Shown piece by piece: positions 25,041 through 38,875 of a stretch of DNA of 64,000 nucleotides (position 1 is the first letter of the stretch; the number at the start of each line of letters is the position of its first letter). A program made the position numbers and the translations under genes. The stretch is from Atrina japonica. Its lineage: Eukaryota; Mollusca; Bivalvia; Pterioida; Pinnidae. The notes under the pieces are model-generated. The model saw only the letters and a program-made list of their open reading frames with translations, was not told the origin of the DNA and did no database searches. The stretch covers positions 1,482,501 to 1,546,500 of the forward strand of contig BROG01000030.1 in NCBI GenBank assembly GCA_030159075.1, given 5' to 3'.

Positions 25041-26299
25041 AATAATAAAACTTTTTCGAAGTGTCGATTTTAGAAATTGAAAGTCGATCGTTCGGGAAAC
25101 CTTTGGATTTGACAAGCAGCTTCGTAACACTCGGGTTGAGATTTCCATGTTTTCTTGATTTCATTATATTGTATTTGATTAAATGAAAGAATATTCTTCA
25201 TTTCTTAAATCAATGTATCTGTATTATAATCGGGGTTGCTGTTACTTTCATTATCACCATAAACTATTTTTCTGTCAAAATCGGTCGTCGAGGAGTGATT
25301 CGTAACTCCTGTATCGCCAAACATGCTACCCAATAAGCGAATGATTGATTGTGGTTAAAATCAGATTTCGTCTGTCAAAAATATCTGTAGAATCCTATGA
25401 AATTTGGCATCATTCAGACATAGATCTAATTATCATGGAATAAGACGTGATTCGAGGCATACAGTTATTTCTCCGGTTTTCACTAGCTTTTGGAAAATGT
25501 GTGCAAGAGCTGTTCTTTTAACCACATGATAGCTAATCATTTGGCATCCCTGCGTTTTATACAATTGTCTCATGACGACATCACTTTCACGCCTATTTTA
25601 CTAAACCTTCAATAGAAACGTAAATTATAGAATTTAATTTATTTATTTTTTACTGCTGCTAAACGTCACACTCAACAATATATAATCTATACTGTGGTTA
25701 ACTACTGTTATAGAAGGGTGAGGAAATACAATTGGAATTCAGCTCGAATCTTTTATCTCTTTGGATGTGAGTCATTGTTTTGCTTTATCATATTCAAGAT
25801 TCTAATATCGATACAATAATTTAACATACAAAAGTGTCAACTATACGATAAACAAACTCATTATCAAGGACACATTCCGAACACTTCCTTGTAAGTCGTT
25901 TTTGATTGAATAAAATTGACTAACTGGGTTACTTATTTGTTTGTTGATAAGATGTATGAGGGAAGTTATTTTGAATATAAAACTTAAATGTTCACTACAA
26001 TTTAAAATTATGTATAGGTCTACCAAAGTAAATTGGCACATGTTTACAAACACAAAGAGTTTAAATCAAATCATATTAAACAGGGATGACATGCTACTTC
26101 TGGGCCCAGAAGTATTAGAGATTCAGTAATGCATGCAGTCCTTACCAGGTCTTATCAGTACAACCAATTTTTGGAAAACAGACCGTATTGTTTTGTTTTT
26201 ACTAAACCCGGATGTCCAACTTTACCTTGGTAGACTTGTATTTTATGCAACATTATTCACACATTTAGATTAAGTATTTGGGCGGAAATATACATATAT
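25041..26299. other. No gene; one SINE tail fragment
   Basis: A minus-strand SINE tail piece (ctaaacgtcacactcaac) lies at about 25650-25680. The rest is AT-rich with short frames. Confidence 0.45.
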
Positions 26300-26412
26300 A
26301 TTATATTTGAGCTTAAATAATTGAAGTATTATTGACAGAAACGATCGTCTTGAGCTTTTGTTTTGGCCTCTTTTGTAAAACTAACTTTGGTATAGTTAAT
26401 AATATTTATATT
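26300..26412 (+). mobile_element. Truncated hammerhead-bearing repeat, degenerate ribozyme
   Basis: Retains gacagaaacgatcgtcttga and 'ttgttttggcctcttttgta' and ends near a ggtatagttaataat segment. The CTGATGA core has decayed to a 'taattga' form, so the ribozyme should be inactive. The first half of the repeat is missing. Confidence 0.65.
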
Positions 26413-29400
26413 GAACAATTTGATTTTTGTAGAGTCCATGTTTAAAATTTCTCGTTTGTCAAAACAATATAAACACAAGTAAACAATACTTACTTTAAAA
26501 GACCCTATGTCTCCCTAATTTTTTGATTTACATATAGTATTTAAGTATTCGTGCAAGTCTTGATAAAAGTCTGATTGATGGAAAGCAGATACGCAAGGGT
26601 CGATACTGGGGAATATTTGCTTTTTAAGCTTGCGTTTAAATCAATATTATGAACCACAGATCCAACATTCTCCTTTGTGTTTCAATATTTTTATTGACCA
26701 ATTCAAGTAAATAATTAATTTCTACTTACAATTACGACGAGTAATCACTCTTTTCTGCATTTAGAGGATTTATCCGAACTATAAAATGTAGCTGAATTTA
26801 GATCAAATACCTGGACAAGAATGCTCCCAATAGTTAAGAAATGTACATATATTCAAAATATATGAAACATGGGCATATCATATCTTTATTTCATGCGTAG
26901 GTGGTTTTTTATATTCTTTAGATAAACACAAATGTCATCCAGTAAAACTCTTAATTAGTACTTGACAGATAAATTGGTACTTGATGATGGAACTGGAACC
27001 AAATGTCTTAAACGTTCAATATTTACTATATCATAAATGAGGTACTATGCTCGACCAATCGACAGTACCGAAAATAAAATGCACCTATATCTAGTCCACG
27101 GTACATACAAGTGAAATGAAAGGAGGTTTAGCTATCTAAACAATCAGAACTGTAAAGACGAAGTGCACTTAAATGAACCAAGGGGATATAGATGAAACAT
27201 AAAGTGTAATTGAAATCATTTCTGCCAATCATCATTGCCGACACAAAGTACATCAGAGAAAATCCAGATAAAACGTATCTAGTATGAGGTGTAATAAGAA
27301 GATAATCAACTTATATATCCGCAGTGAAAATGCCAAGAGCACGTAATTTGCCTATTTTTCAATTCCATTCGTTTTTTTAAGAAATCGAAGTATATTTATA
27401 AGAGTTTGACCCTTTGACACTATACTCACCGCGGAGACTGGTTCATATTAGTCACGAAAGCAATCTTATTTGAAAATACAGGAGTGGATACCAGTATTGG
27501 ATACTTAATGGATAAAATCAAATTAAATTCCGTTGGATAGAACTGTAAGTCTAGTAGGTTTGGTATATTGAACAATGTTGGAAATTAAACGTTGTTAAAT
27601 ATACTTAAGAGAACACTTTTTATGCTTCGATGATTAATAGTAGACTTCTAAAGGTAACTTTTCTTATATTTTTGGAAAGTGCTTAACATGTATATGTTAT
27701 TGTTGTGCTGAGTTTGGAGGGAAGGAACATTGCAGTTATTTATTCACTGAAAATGTTTGATTTGTGGGCGTTTCGGTAATCAGGTAATTCTCAAAAAGTG
27801 TTATGCTTCATTTCTCTGGGTGTAAACAATACTCCTTATTTTTAAGTATTTAGGTTATGCGTAATTTACAGATTTGGGCAGACGGTTCCATTGCTTAATA
27901 GAACTCCGTAATCGTCAGTTTTGTAAATGTTAGTTCAGCAGGAATGATGGACCCTACTTGAGCTCATATTCAGCATATAGTGCTTAATTCTGTAATATGA
28001 TGTGTTTGCATGTGTTCAGGGAGATCAATGCAAAATTATCAAAGAAAATGATGCTGGTGCAAAGGTTTTAAGCATGTAATATTTTGCATACAAATGGTCA
28101 CCATCCGTTATATCGGAGTTGTTTTGACATGTACTTCAATACAATTAACAAGATACGAATCAATAGCTGCAAATGTGACTTGGAACAAGAAAGACGTCAA
28201 ATAGCACTTAATGAAAAAGTGAAGACTAACAAACATACATATCTTGATAAATCTTATCAACCACAAAATGGAGTGCAAACAGACAAACAAAGGAAGTGAT
28301 CATCATGACTGGAAAGTTGGTGAGTAACATTGATTCAAAAGTAGAAATGAATTATACCGAAATCAGGATTGAACGCCATTGTTGTTTTGTTTCTTGTGGA
28401 ATTCAGAAATAATTAGTTGGGGTGCATTCATTACCAATTAGGTAAGTCTCATTTGGTTTTTGTTCGTAGACGACAAACACCGAAAAATGGAATTATGTGT
28501 GGGGTGAGGGTTTAGAGGAGAATCTTTTGAATAATGATTTATCACAAACTATATTATCTTTCATGATACGAAATTTCTTTCTAACAATTCCTTGAATTGT
28601 ACTCATTATAAAGTACTCCATCTTTAGTATGGCCATATCATTTTATTGAGGTATGCCATATACATGATGAAAGTGGTAAAGTACGGAGGTCGAGCTTACA
28701 CATACGTAAGCAATATTATTGAAAAATATTTTACATGCATTCGGCACAATACTATTAAACCCTCTGACAAACAATTGTCCCATTGGAATGACTTGTTGCT
28801 TGAGACTGGTTATATGCCAACTACATAATACCTATATATAATAAAAATTAACTTACGGACAGACCTGTGAGTCTTGATGTCCCATTTGACAAGAAAACTG
28901 TCTTGCATTTGTTTGTTATTCTCATCTTCCTATTTTAATTTGAAAACAATTGCTTGGATCGGAATGAGAACGATGTTCACACAACACAAATTGAAAAAAA
29001 TTAATACCGCAGAGCTAATTGCCGGATACTTGCCAAATATCTATATCTAGTTCAATATATGAATCTACGATATCCAACTTCTTCATGTATTGGATAGACC
29101 AAATCGTTATTTGGTGCATATAAAATTGTCTCGGTGTTTGTTTGCTTCTTTATAATTTGCTTAAAACAGTTAATAAGAGGTTTTTGACAAGGTTTTTGCA
29201 TTGATACTGACGGTATTGCGGGCGCCACACGCAGAAATAGTCGATTGCATAGAAATGGATTATGACTTAAAACCGGCTTTTGCCTTTGGCGCGAAACACG
29301 GCTAAAAATCTGTATGTGGACATATGAAATGGTCTCCGTTATCCATCGTAATTGACACAGGTATGAAATGGATTTTATTCAATGGTTAAAAACCATATGC

Positions 29401-30367
29401 AATGACACCATGTTCTATAGACTCATACTTCATTCTCGTTCTTGTTTGAATCATGACATAGTTTATGATTGAAACCCAGGTGTGAAATTGACTCATTTAA
29501 ATGACCTCCTCCTCCGTCTTTTTTTAACCATGCAATGATACTACATTTAATGAAGGAATACCATTTGTATTGATGTCTGCATGGTTTGGAATGAAGATAC
29601 TTTTCTAGACATTATATCTGTCAAGACGATATGAGAAAACGATGTGTTTAGCAATCAGCTATTACATTAACTGAGATAATTAACACCATGGACAATATAG
29701 ACAAACTCTAGTGAGACCACAACATAATGCATCTGCATTGTCTGTTAATACCATTATAAGATATATTGTACGAATTAATGAAACAGTTGATAAACACAAT
29801 ATAGAAATATCTTTTACATAACAAAATACTGATAATTCATAAGAAAAAGTCATTGGACACAGAAGAACATAAAATTGGCGCCACATTTTATCACCTAGTA
29901 TTTATGCATATAAAATTGTGAAAATGTCTGTAACATCTGATATGGCATTTCTCGAAAAGAAACATTTTATTTCGGCCTCTTAATTTCCAAACAGAATCAT
30001 TTTGTCTTTAACAACTTTTATATTATAGAATTCAGGGTAGTGTTGGTATACATTGTATATTATGAATAGCAATCTATAAAGTGCTTTTATTTCAAAGTCC
30101 TGTGCAGTAATTTGACAGGATATGATCAGCAGACTAGAAAAATATGATATTAAGTCAGCATTAAGAGATGCAATATAATCAATGTCACTTTAGGTTTACC
30201 AAATTTACTGAAATATATTGTTCATGCCATGCTTTACTAGATAAGCAATTTTCGAAATTATTGAAAAATCAATGTAAGTATATATAAATCTCTGTATGAA
30301 ATCGGTTTAAGCATCCATCAATCATTTTATTTGTCTGAATTTGGTCCTTCAATATTTCTGTCCATTT

Positions 30368-30368
<1 letters not shown>
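26413..30368. other. Long AT-rich stretch, no gene recognised
   Basis: No domain is recognised in any short frame. The only notable point is an ATG at 28305 with A at -3, followed five codons later by a strong donor-like g|gtgagt after 28319. This is discussed as a possible leader exon but not supported as a feature. Confidence 0.45.
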
Positions 30369-30400
<32 letters not shown>

Positions 30401-30543
30401 TGCGTCCGGTTTTTTTTTATTCATTTATACATATATATGTCTCTTTGTCCATGAAGTTTTCTAGCTATCGCTCCATTAATTTAGAAATCTTTGGAATCGA
30501 ACGTCTATCTATCTATTTATTTATTTATCTATCTATCTATCTC

Positions 30544-30584
<41 letters not shown>

Positions 30585-30707
30585 TGCGTCCGTTTTTTTA
30601 TTCATTTATACATATATATATGTCTCTTTGTCCATGAAGTTTTCTAGCTATCGCTCCATTAATTTAGAAATCTTTGGAATCGAACGTCTATCTATCTATT
30701 TATTTAT

Positions 30708-30749
<42 letters not shown>

Positions 30750-30750
30750 C

Positions 30751-30843
<93 letters not shown>
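30369..30843. repeat. (CTAT)n/(CTGT)n microsatellites with a 184-bp duplicated spacer
   Basis: CTAT tracts at 30369-30400, 30508-30584 and 30688-30811, then CTGT to 30843. The spacer starting tgcgtccg at 30401 recurs at 30585 with nearly identical sequence, so tract plus spacer was duplicated as one unit. Open frames over it are repeat-derived. Confidence 0.95.
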
Positions 30844-30844
<1 letters not shown>

Positions 30845-31544
30845 CATGAATTTATTGATCTAGAATAGATATTTTTTCTTTCCGTCTGTATATCTTAATA
30901 CGAACTCAATTTGAAACGAGTTAATCTTCAAATATTGTGGTTTATGTATAGCACGTTTTGCAGCACAATACTTTTATTGAATACAGGTTAACAAAGGTAT
31001 ATGAAGTAGCCGGCCATGAACTGACTTGAAATCCCATGGTAAACATTAGCTTTTGTTGTACCAGTTCATGTTGTTGGTGAACATTGTCATTGAGTTGAAT
31101 GCCTAGTCTAATAAATAGATATTGATTAAAACGTGGAATAAATAAATCATAATTATCATTACACAAGGATTGATATAAAATTTAAACCAGTATATAGGCA
31201 ATATCGCCACAAAAACATTATCCATTAGAAAGTTGAGTTCGTCGAAGAATAAGTAAGGGAGTCACAGGGTACAGCTATTGTTAAGATATTATCTTGCCGT
31301 TTTGAATTGAAGATTGTAATTATATGAAATCTTTTTGTATATTCTCGACAGTATAACTAGATCGATTAGAAGTCCGCAATACTAGTTATAAATTACAGAT
31401 ACTGTCAATATAGCGCAGCCAATATGATGCATCTATTGATAAATGAACACATTTTTCAATCTCTTATTGAGCACAGCTTATACCAACATTTGTTTGAAAC
31501 TTCTCTTTCTGGAAGTTTAAAAAAGTGTAATTGAAATCGGTATC
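30844..31544. other. No gene recognised
   Basis: AT-rich with short frames only. Confidence 0.45.
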
Positions 31545-31606
31545 ATGCTGGATGATGGTAATGATGATGATTATGGCGATGATGATGATAAAAATGATGA
31601 AAGAGG

Positions 31607-31638
<32 letters not shown>

Positions 31639-31727
31639 GTGATGGTGGTGGTGGTGATAATGATAAAAATGATGAAAGAAGGGATGATGATGATGATGAT
31701 GATGATTATGATGATGATTACAATTAT

Positions 31728-31771
<44 letters not shown>

Positions 31772-31792
31772 GAGACAGAGAGAGAGAGAGAG
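31545..31792. repeat. (GAT)n followed by (GA)n microsatellite
   Basis: GAT trinucleotides with an internal duplication around gataaaaatgatgaaag (two copies), then GA dinucleotides with GACA breaks from about 31733. Frames are open in most phases because of the repeat. Confidence 0.95.
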
Positions 31793-32624
31793 CACGCAAA
31801 TATATTTATACGGTACATTTTTGGAGAACCCCTGATTCCTGTAGCGAGATGTCACTATGATAGATATACAATACGTAAATCATTCCAAATTCATCACACG
31901 AATGGGCTACAGAATTATAGTACATGGGTTCAAAATTTCAAATTATTTGTCTTAAAATGGGATTTTCTCATAAATAAATTCATAGTACAGTTAATTTCAT
32001 TATTATTGGAGTATATTACTTAAAATGTTGCTATCGTTCATTTGATATTGTCGATTATCTCTTAATAAATATCCACTGTCTTGGACAACGTGAAGAAAGT
32101 ATGTCCTGGTTTGTTTGAATTATCCTCCTTTAATAACGACATCACTAGTCTGTGTGAAGTGCCACATTGCTCTTTGCTATAAATTGACGTCAAGGTTCTT
32201 TACGTGTAATGCCTACTGTTATACGGAATCTCGGTTTGAAGTGTTGTCCGGAAGACTTTTTTCCGCCTTTTATTACGAACGCAATGCGAAAGAAAAGTCC
32301 CTATATGTACTATATAGTCATATATCTAACCATATATTCTAACCCCAAACCTTCCATACTACCATTGTTACACTTCTTAAAGCTGTAAAGTATAAGTCAA
32401 TACAACGTTAACCGTCCGTATAAACCTAGATTGGATTCCTATGTAAGGTCTTAGTACAAATAAGCAAACTTAATTGATATTTACTAAACATATTATTTTC
32501 TTACTGTAGGTATAGACAGTTCTGATTTATTATTGTAAGTAGACGGATGATACAATGTATCGATTTTAATTCACAGATTTTATAACACTTGATTGCGACT
32601 GACACTTACGTCATGGGTATCATT
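31793..32624. other. No gene recognised
   Basis: AT-rich with short frames only. Confidence 0.45.
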
Positions 32625-32875
32625 ATTTATTTCTAAAATGGTTTGTCTTGTTGTTTTACATCCTACTGATACTATTCCATTTATATGAAGGCATAGACAG
32701 CTAAAGGTTTTGACCTGTGCTTTGAATGGACTTAGGTCAATGCAGTGACGTGCCGCGCCTTCCTTAACACGGGACTTAAACTTATTTTCTCTTCCGGAAC
32801 ACCCGTGACTTTCAATTATAATGTCATGACTGGTATTCGAACGCGGGGTCTTCATTTCATCCCCTGTCATCTACA
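32625..32875 (-). mobile_element. Degraded SINE
   Basis: The plus strand shows a tail-like ttgtcttgttgttttacatc. On the minus strand, a B-box-like GCGTTCGAATACC lies near 32830-32845. Landmarks follow the 'tail - body - tRNA head' order of the other minus-strand copies, but divergence is high. Confidence 0.5.
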
Positions 32876-32970
32876 AAATAAGGCAATAAAATTGAACTTA
32901 CTTCTTATATCTGAATTGAAGGTAACTTGACAAAATATCATAACCCTTTGATTGCTTTAAGATAATTCAA

Positions 32971-33212
32971 GGACCTCCTTGGCCGAGTGGTTAGAAACAT
33001 GAAACATGAAGTATCTTACCTCTTGTCAGCGCGGGTTCTAGCCTTGCTGAAGCCCAAGCAGATTTTGTGAGAAAGATTGCCACTTTACTTGCGGGAGGTC
33101 ACTGGTCTCTTCTCGGGTACAAAGTTATTGGACTCTCTTCCGCCTTTGCAACTATCCACGACAATATAACTAATGAATTGTTGAGAATGCTGTAAAACAC
33201 CATTAAAACAAT
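32971..33212 (+). mobile_element. tRNA-derived SINE, 'ggtggtct' family, reference copy here
   Basis: The head starts ggacctccttggccgagtgg (A-box-like TGGCCGAGTGG), with a B-box-like gcgggttctagcc at about 33030. It continues with gcagattttgtgagaaag, ttacttgcggg, 'ctggtctcttctcggg' and the tail gaattgttgagaatg to aaaacaccattaaaaca. This is the most complete member of this family in the window. Confidence 0.8.
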
Positions 33213-33439
33213 ATAACTATAACTGAAACAAGTTATTGAGCGGAAACTGTTTCTGCAAATCTTCAAGGGGCCATAATTCCGTATATAACTGTATAAAAAT
33301 TGTTTTCAAACTTGTCCGAGCTTTTATGGCCAAAAACCCTTCTTATAAAGTTTCAAACCACTCCGCTGAAAATTAATCAAATTATTGAGCGGAAACTGTT
33401 TCTGCAAATCTTCAAGGGGTCATAACTCATTACATAACT

Positions 33440-33555
33440 GGCGAAAAAATTAGTTATCGAACTTGAAATGCGCACGTCAACGTGATGACATAATGCTGAC
33501 CGTCTTTCGACAGGCGTATAAAAATTGTTGAGTGTGGCATAAAACATTATTAAAA
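33440..33555 (+). mobile_element. SINE tail fragment
   Basis: Contains aaaattgttgagtgtggcat then aaaacattattaaaaca, matching the tail of the 32971 family; only the 3' part is clear. A sentence-like duplicate of gagcggaaactgtttctgc at 33239 and 33377 shows a local duplication just upstream. Confidence 0.55.
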
Positions 33556-36500
33556 CAAAACAAATATAATTAATTCTCAATCGTCCATGCTATTAACTAT
33601 TCCGGACATAGGTTGTCATATTTTGAGCAACGAACCCAGATTCTAAGCAATGAACTATATTGTCGGCTGTCACCAGTCAACTTTATTGCAAAATCAGTTC
33701 AGATGAGCTTTGGAGACCTCTCAGTATGTCTTCATTACCCTCAGTGCCCAATGGAATGTGGAATGTTATTGAAAATTATAATGACCTTTCGAAATTATTC
33801 TGATACATTAAATGCTATTTCAACGATCTAATCGTTATTCCCACTGGGTTTTATTGCAATCTCAAGACCTTTCAATTATTCTGTTTCATAAGTTCATTAT
33901 GTCATACCAATTGTTATAAACTTATTTGATTACTTATTATATCCCGTGAATCACGCTTGTGAATTATTTATTTTGCACGGGAATACGACGATTAATATCT
34001 TACATCAACAATATTAATCTAATATATGTTATACACGTAAGTGCCCCACTGATTCTATGTAACAACATGGACGTATCACATCGGTAGATTTAAAAAGCGA
34101 ATTGACTATAGTCTTTACTTCGATCACGTGATTAAATAATTGAGTGGATTTGTAAATAGTATTGCAGTAAGGTGTTAAGTTTCTGTTTGATTTGACTGAC
34201 ATTTAATCTTTCAATCATAGGTTTATAAAACTGGTTTTCTTTTGAATATACCTATTTAACTGACTGTTGTAGTCAATTTATAATTATTCTGAGGGATGAA
34301 AAAGTTTTAGTAATGCAGATCAATTCAAAGGAATAATGTTGCAAGGCCTTGGTATATAAAATTTCCAAAATGTGTTTATGATTTGCACAGAAAAAAAACA
34401 TTTAATAGGACTTTCAAAACGACATATATACAAAGCAACAATGGGTGCTAGAACTTAAGGAGTTTCATCTTCACCGGAAGTTGTAAAGGTAACATACATA
34501 TTAAAGTAACTTTAAAGATTTCCTGTTTGCCTGTCGGAATAGTATTTCTTAACTGAATAATAATTACTGTAAATCATCAATACTGATTGGTATATCTATC
34601 TTTTGTTATCTAATTTCTAGTTATCTAGTTTCCTTGTTATAAAAAAAATTAACGCTAATACTAATTCTGAGGAAACTTTTCATGTTGTTTTGGTTTGGTT
34701 GGATTGTGTGTACAAAATGTGATAGAGTTATTTTGATAACGTCATTAAATCCATGAATGATAAGTAATATGGGGTGTATAACTTTTGTAGTTTTATATCA
34801 AGGGTCAGAATATGTATTATGTATCTATGTATAAGGTTTTTTGCATAACATTTCGAATTAGTTTTTAGATTAAATAGGCGTCTTATACAACTGATACGTA
34901 TAATCCAGTGAAGGGGTCTATGCATTATATACTTCTAAAACCGCTATATTTTACAACACAATAGAATACCCCCTTTCCTTTGTACTCACAGGTGTTTCTT
35001 GTGATTTGATAAGAGTAATTATTTAACTTTAAAAATTAGAATTAAATTCAAAAGATCGTGATCTTTGAAGGTGTTGCGATTAAATGGATTTTGACATATA
35101 AATGGAAAAAGATAATTTTAAATATATAAATGTAAATGGATCATTACGAAATCATATAGACTTTGATAGGCGTAGGCACTTAATTGATTTACAGACCCAT
35201 ACGTAGAAGCAGATTCCCTGCCTGGCCTCCTTGCATATTCTTTTTTACTCTGCCATAGTTATTTATGTGTGAAAATGATGTATGCAATGTAAAATAGAAT
35301 GATCTTAATAAAAAGATGAAAAAGATGCCCGCCTACGCGATACATAATAATGGAGAAATCACAGTATACGAAACATTAAATGTACATGTCACATGACTGC
35401 CGACCACTTCTCCTTAGTTTGCATTTTGTATGATCAGTTAAAAAGCTACTATCGTAATAAGTTAAAATCCACTTATATTTTTGGTTTACAACTTTGCAAG
35501 AAGTATGTTTGATGTTGTGTTCATTAAATTTGATTATACAATACGATGAGGGGCATTGCTAACGGTAAACTGACATGCTAAGAGCGATCTCTGGGGATAC
35601 ACATATATCATCCTTTGTTTTCCATAAAAAGAGAAATTCAATCAGTCATAATAGTCTCACGTGATAAAATATGAAAGATATGCCTACCAGAGCGAGATAT
35701 GTTATTGCTGTAAGACATGAAATGGGGTTTGTGTTGACTTAACAGTTAAGAACTGAGGCAGATACAATCGAAAAAGCTCTGTATACCGTACTGCTTATAA
35801 TGACATGTGCTAAGAACTGATTTAGACAAATCTGAATAGGACGGAAACAAACGTGTAATATACAACCTGGTTATTATCCCGTTTTAAATTTTGCATCATG
35901 CAACCAAAAATTATTAATCAGTAGTCCGTTTTTGTTTTCTTTTACAACTTTATAACACGCAGCATTTTATCTCGGGGTGGTGTGCTTTTATTTAGGATGT
36001 TTTAACAGTCCAATGGGAACAAATATTGTATATTGTTACAACAAAAACAACTCGTTCGCTCTGAAACCACGGGATACAACATTATGTAATGCAATAGACA
36101 AACGACTAAATATAGAAATTCAAAAGTAAAAAAGGAGCAAAATACACAACATTTTTACGATATCACAAAATGTTGTGATTATGAGTTTTCTTTGAAATTA
36201 AACAATAGTTATATATAGGTCAATTCAAGTGGTGCCCAAATTATCCCGTTTAATATTTACTCACTCTTTGTGACATCACGGGCAACATAAACGCTAATAT
36301 GTACCACACAGTGGTGTTTTTCTGCGAATAATTTGTAAATGATTTAAGATCTATCGATTTTATTATTGACACCCGTAATGTACTCTTTAGCGATAAAGCC
36401 TTATGAACTCTGTCGTTTGATATGCATCTTTACCCTCAAAACTTGAGTACCTACACATACGACTTCAAAGTGCTTCAATTTGACCTATCTAGCAGTTGTG

Positions 36501-36949
36501 TTACTTTGTGGATGATGGCAATTCTAGCTAATTTCATCATTTCTATACCGGTCTCTGTTCATGTGTTTTCATGCAATGTATGTACCGGTGAAGAACATAC
36601 ATTGATGCTTTAGTTACTATGCTCAAGGTTTACAAACAATTTGTTTATTTACTAGTTCAATTAAAAAGTTTTCAATTTTGTGCATATGATCTTTAAAATA
36701 CAAGGCTGTCGATATATAATTTGCACACTCATCTTCTGGGTCATTTGAAGTAAGAGTTTGGCATCTGCATGCGAAACACGTAGATATGTGATTAAGATAA
36801 GTAAGAACGGGAATAGTTTAACTCCGGAATCCAAGTTAAGAAGTTGAAGGTCAATATAACAATACAGGGGATAACGTATCTGGAAATACAAATGAGGCTA
36901 GTAAGCATTAAGTCATTTGAATCACTTTATAAGGCACGCCATTAATTAG
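33556..36949. other. Long AT-rich stretch, no gene recognised
   Basis: Short frames only. No microsatellite or recognised element of note. Confidence 0.45.
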
Positions 36950-37145
36950 TTAATTTGGGTTACTGAGGAATAAATAGGTTTAACTGACGACAAACTAGGT
37001 TTAACTCGTAACCCAACTGGAGAAAAATTAGATATATATTATTAACAATTCCAAAGTTATAGTTTTAGAAAAATGATCAAAGTAGTTTTAACAGGAGAAA
37101 AACTAGGCGTAACTGAGAAAAAAATTAAGTTTTACTCATTAAAGC
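36950..37145. repeat. Second cluster of the GAGAAAAACTAGG-type motif
   Basis: Contains ataggtttaactgacgac, aaactaggtttaactcg, aggagaaaaactaggcgtaa and gagaaaaaaattaagtttta. It is clearly related to the array at 1770-2260, more than 34 kb away. Confidence 0.6.
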
Positions 37146-37364
37146 GATATTAGCTGTCACAATGATTATTTTTGTCCCCTGACATATAGTCGAGAATATG
37201 ATAAAATTTGTGTTCAAAAACATTATCAAACATGTAAACCGTTGTAAAAGATCTTTTCAAAGTTATTTGTTTTATTCGAATTTAAGTGTTTCCGTACCTA
37301 AAAATAATCCAACTGTATTTCCGTATGCAATGATCTTTCAGATAAATTCTTTCGTCATACAAAT

Positions 37365-37930
37365 GTACTTAGTAATTCGGTCAGGGGATTTCGGTCCTTT
37401 ACGCGCTGGGACGATGTTAAAGTCGGCCGATTTTTATGTGTTTTATACTTATTTTTAAAAACGGGACGTGATTTTTATTGGAAAGTGCATGTATTATGTA
37501 AAATTTATGCTTTTCAATGCTATTTCAAATACCTGAAGAAAATCGGATGAATATATGATTAAATATATCAAGTCACTAAAACAAAATTTTCCTATCTTTA
37601 ATGTTACCCTGAATGCCGACGTTGACAAAATCCAAACAATATAACTGTGAAAAGTATGAAAACATCATGTTTTACAATCGTGCCGCCATGTCCGATGGAT
37701 TAGGGCAGTTCATGATCATATGTGTCAAGAATGATAAAGCCGAGAATGCGATGGGACGAGTTAAAAATGGGTCGAGATTACCCGATATACCCGGCACGTG
37801 GACAATTTCAGAAACGAATGTTTTGAAACGACGAAAAAGACCAACTTTGCCTGATTTAGGTATGAAATGATGATGTACGAAAATAAACGTAAAGGGTAAT
37901 AAGAATAGAATGTATATTAACTGCAAATAG
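37365..37930. other. Less AT-rich stretch open on both strands, unrecognised
   Basis: Frames of about 85 codons are open on the plus strand (37613-37870) and the minus strand (37672-37926) over the same bases. Composition is more even than in the flanks. The plus frame runs to a possible donor (ttag|gtatga) near 37860. No family is recognised, and a piece of a dispersed element is as likely as an exon. Confidence 0.25.
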
Positions 37931-38589
37931 CACGTGTTTATTAGTCACTCGGTAATCTTCGTAAATAATTACCGAAATTTTATTTGCAATGCTCAAAGTA
38001 TGGCGGACAAAAATGACTGATATTACGGGTTACGTTTTGCAAGATTGTTTCAATCTTACACTTGCATTTGTTATTCTAACCACCAGATTGTCTCTTTGGA
38101 ATATATTTGAGATAGAATATCACATAAAATGGGGATTTAAACTTTTTCACCGACAACAGCTCATATCGATTTGGGCGTGTCATAGCTTTAGGTTGACCAT
38201 GAGTTTCTGTTTACTGTTAGATCAATACACAATGCTTCTAACATTATCGTAGTCTTGAAATTGATGCTACGCTGAATGTTCTTAACTAGCATTTATTGGT
38301 ACAGGGACTCGTTTTGATCGAGACATGACTGCCAATTAATGGCGGCCAAGACTAGTCGGCAGGGTCTTCCTCCATGGCTCCTGCACCTATTACTGGATTT
38401 CCCGGATAGCGATATTCATTATGTTTAAACGTTATATCTTGGACATTCTTGGTTTTATCACTTCGCAGTTAACATGTATATTTATATTCTACAATAGAAC
38501 AAAAAAGATGAATTACGCTTCAAACCTTCGGAACGAATTTCGTTTAAAATTTCTGATGTACTGATTTACTATACATCTTTATTATCGAT
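37931..38589. other. No gene recognised
   Basis: Short frames and no motif recognised. Confidence 0.4.
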
Positions 38590-38875
38590 GAAGTGTAAAA
38601 ACGGGGAAACATGTTTGCTACCGACTTGCAACCGGTAGGTACAAAAGACTCTTAAAGATGATAGTGACTGTTCTTTCGTCAAGCGCTCGGCTTAGCAATT
38701 GAAAGTCATGTTCTTTGTCCTGTTCCTGTGTCATGACAAGAGTAACACATAAAAGAATACTCACTGCATTGTCGTCCGTCCATAGCACACATCAATATTT
38801 GTGGCAGTTGATGGCATCTTAGAAGTGAAAAATTCTCGTCGGGATGTGGATGTAAAACAACGATAAAAAGCTATA
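38590..38875 (+). mobile_element. Possible degraded SINE
   Basis: Has 'aagcgctcggcttagcaatt' and ends 'gatgtggatgtaaaacaacg', a tail of the type seen in mollusc SINEs. The head is not clear. Confidence 0.3.

Noticed and set aside
30331..30868. Frame of 172 codons, Ser/Ile/Tyr/Leu-rich
   Set aside because: Translation of CTAT tracts and a duplicated spacer; no gene signals.
31464..31860. Overlapping frames rich in Asp, Met, His or Ile
   Set aside because: Produced by the GAT and GA microsatellites in different phases.
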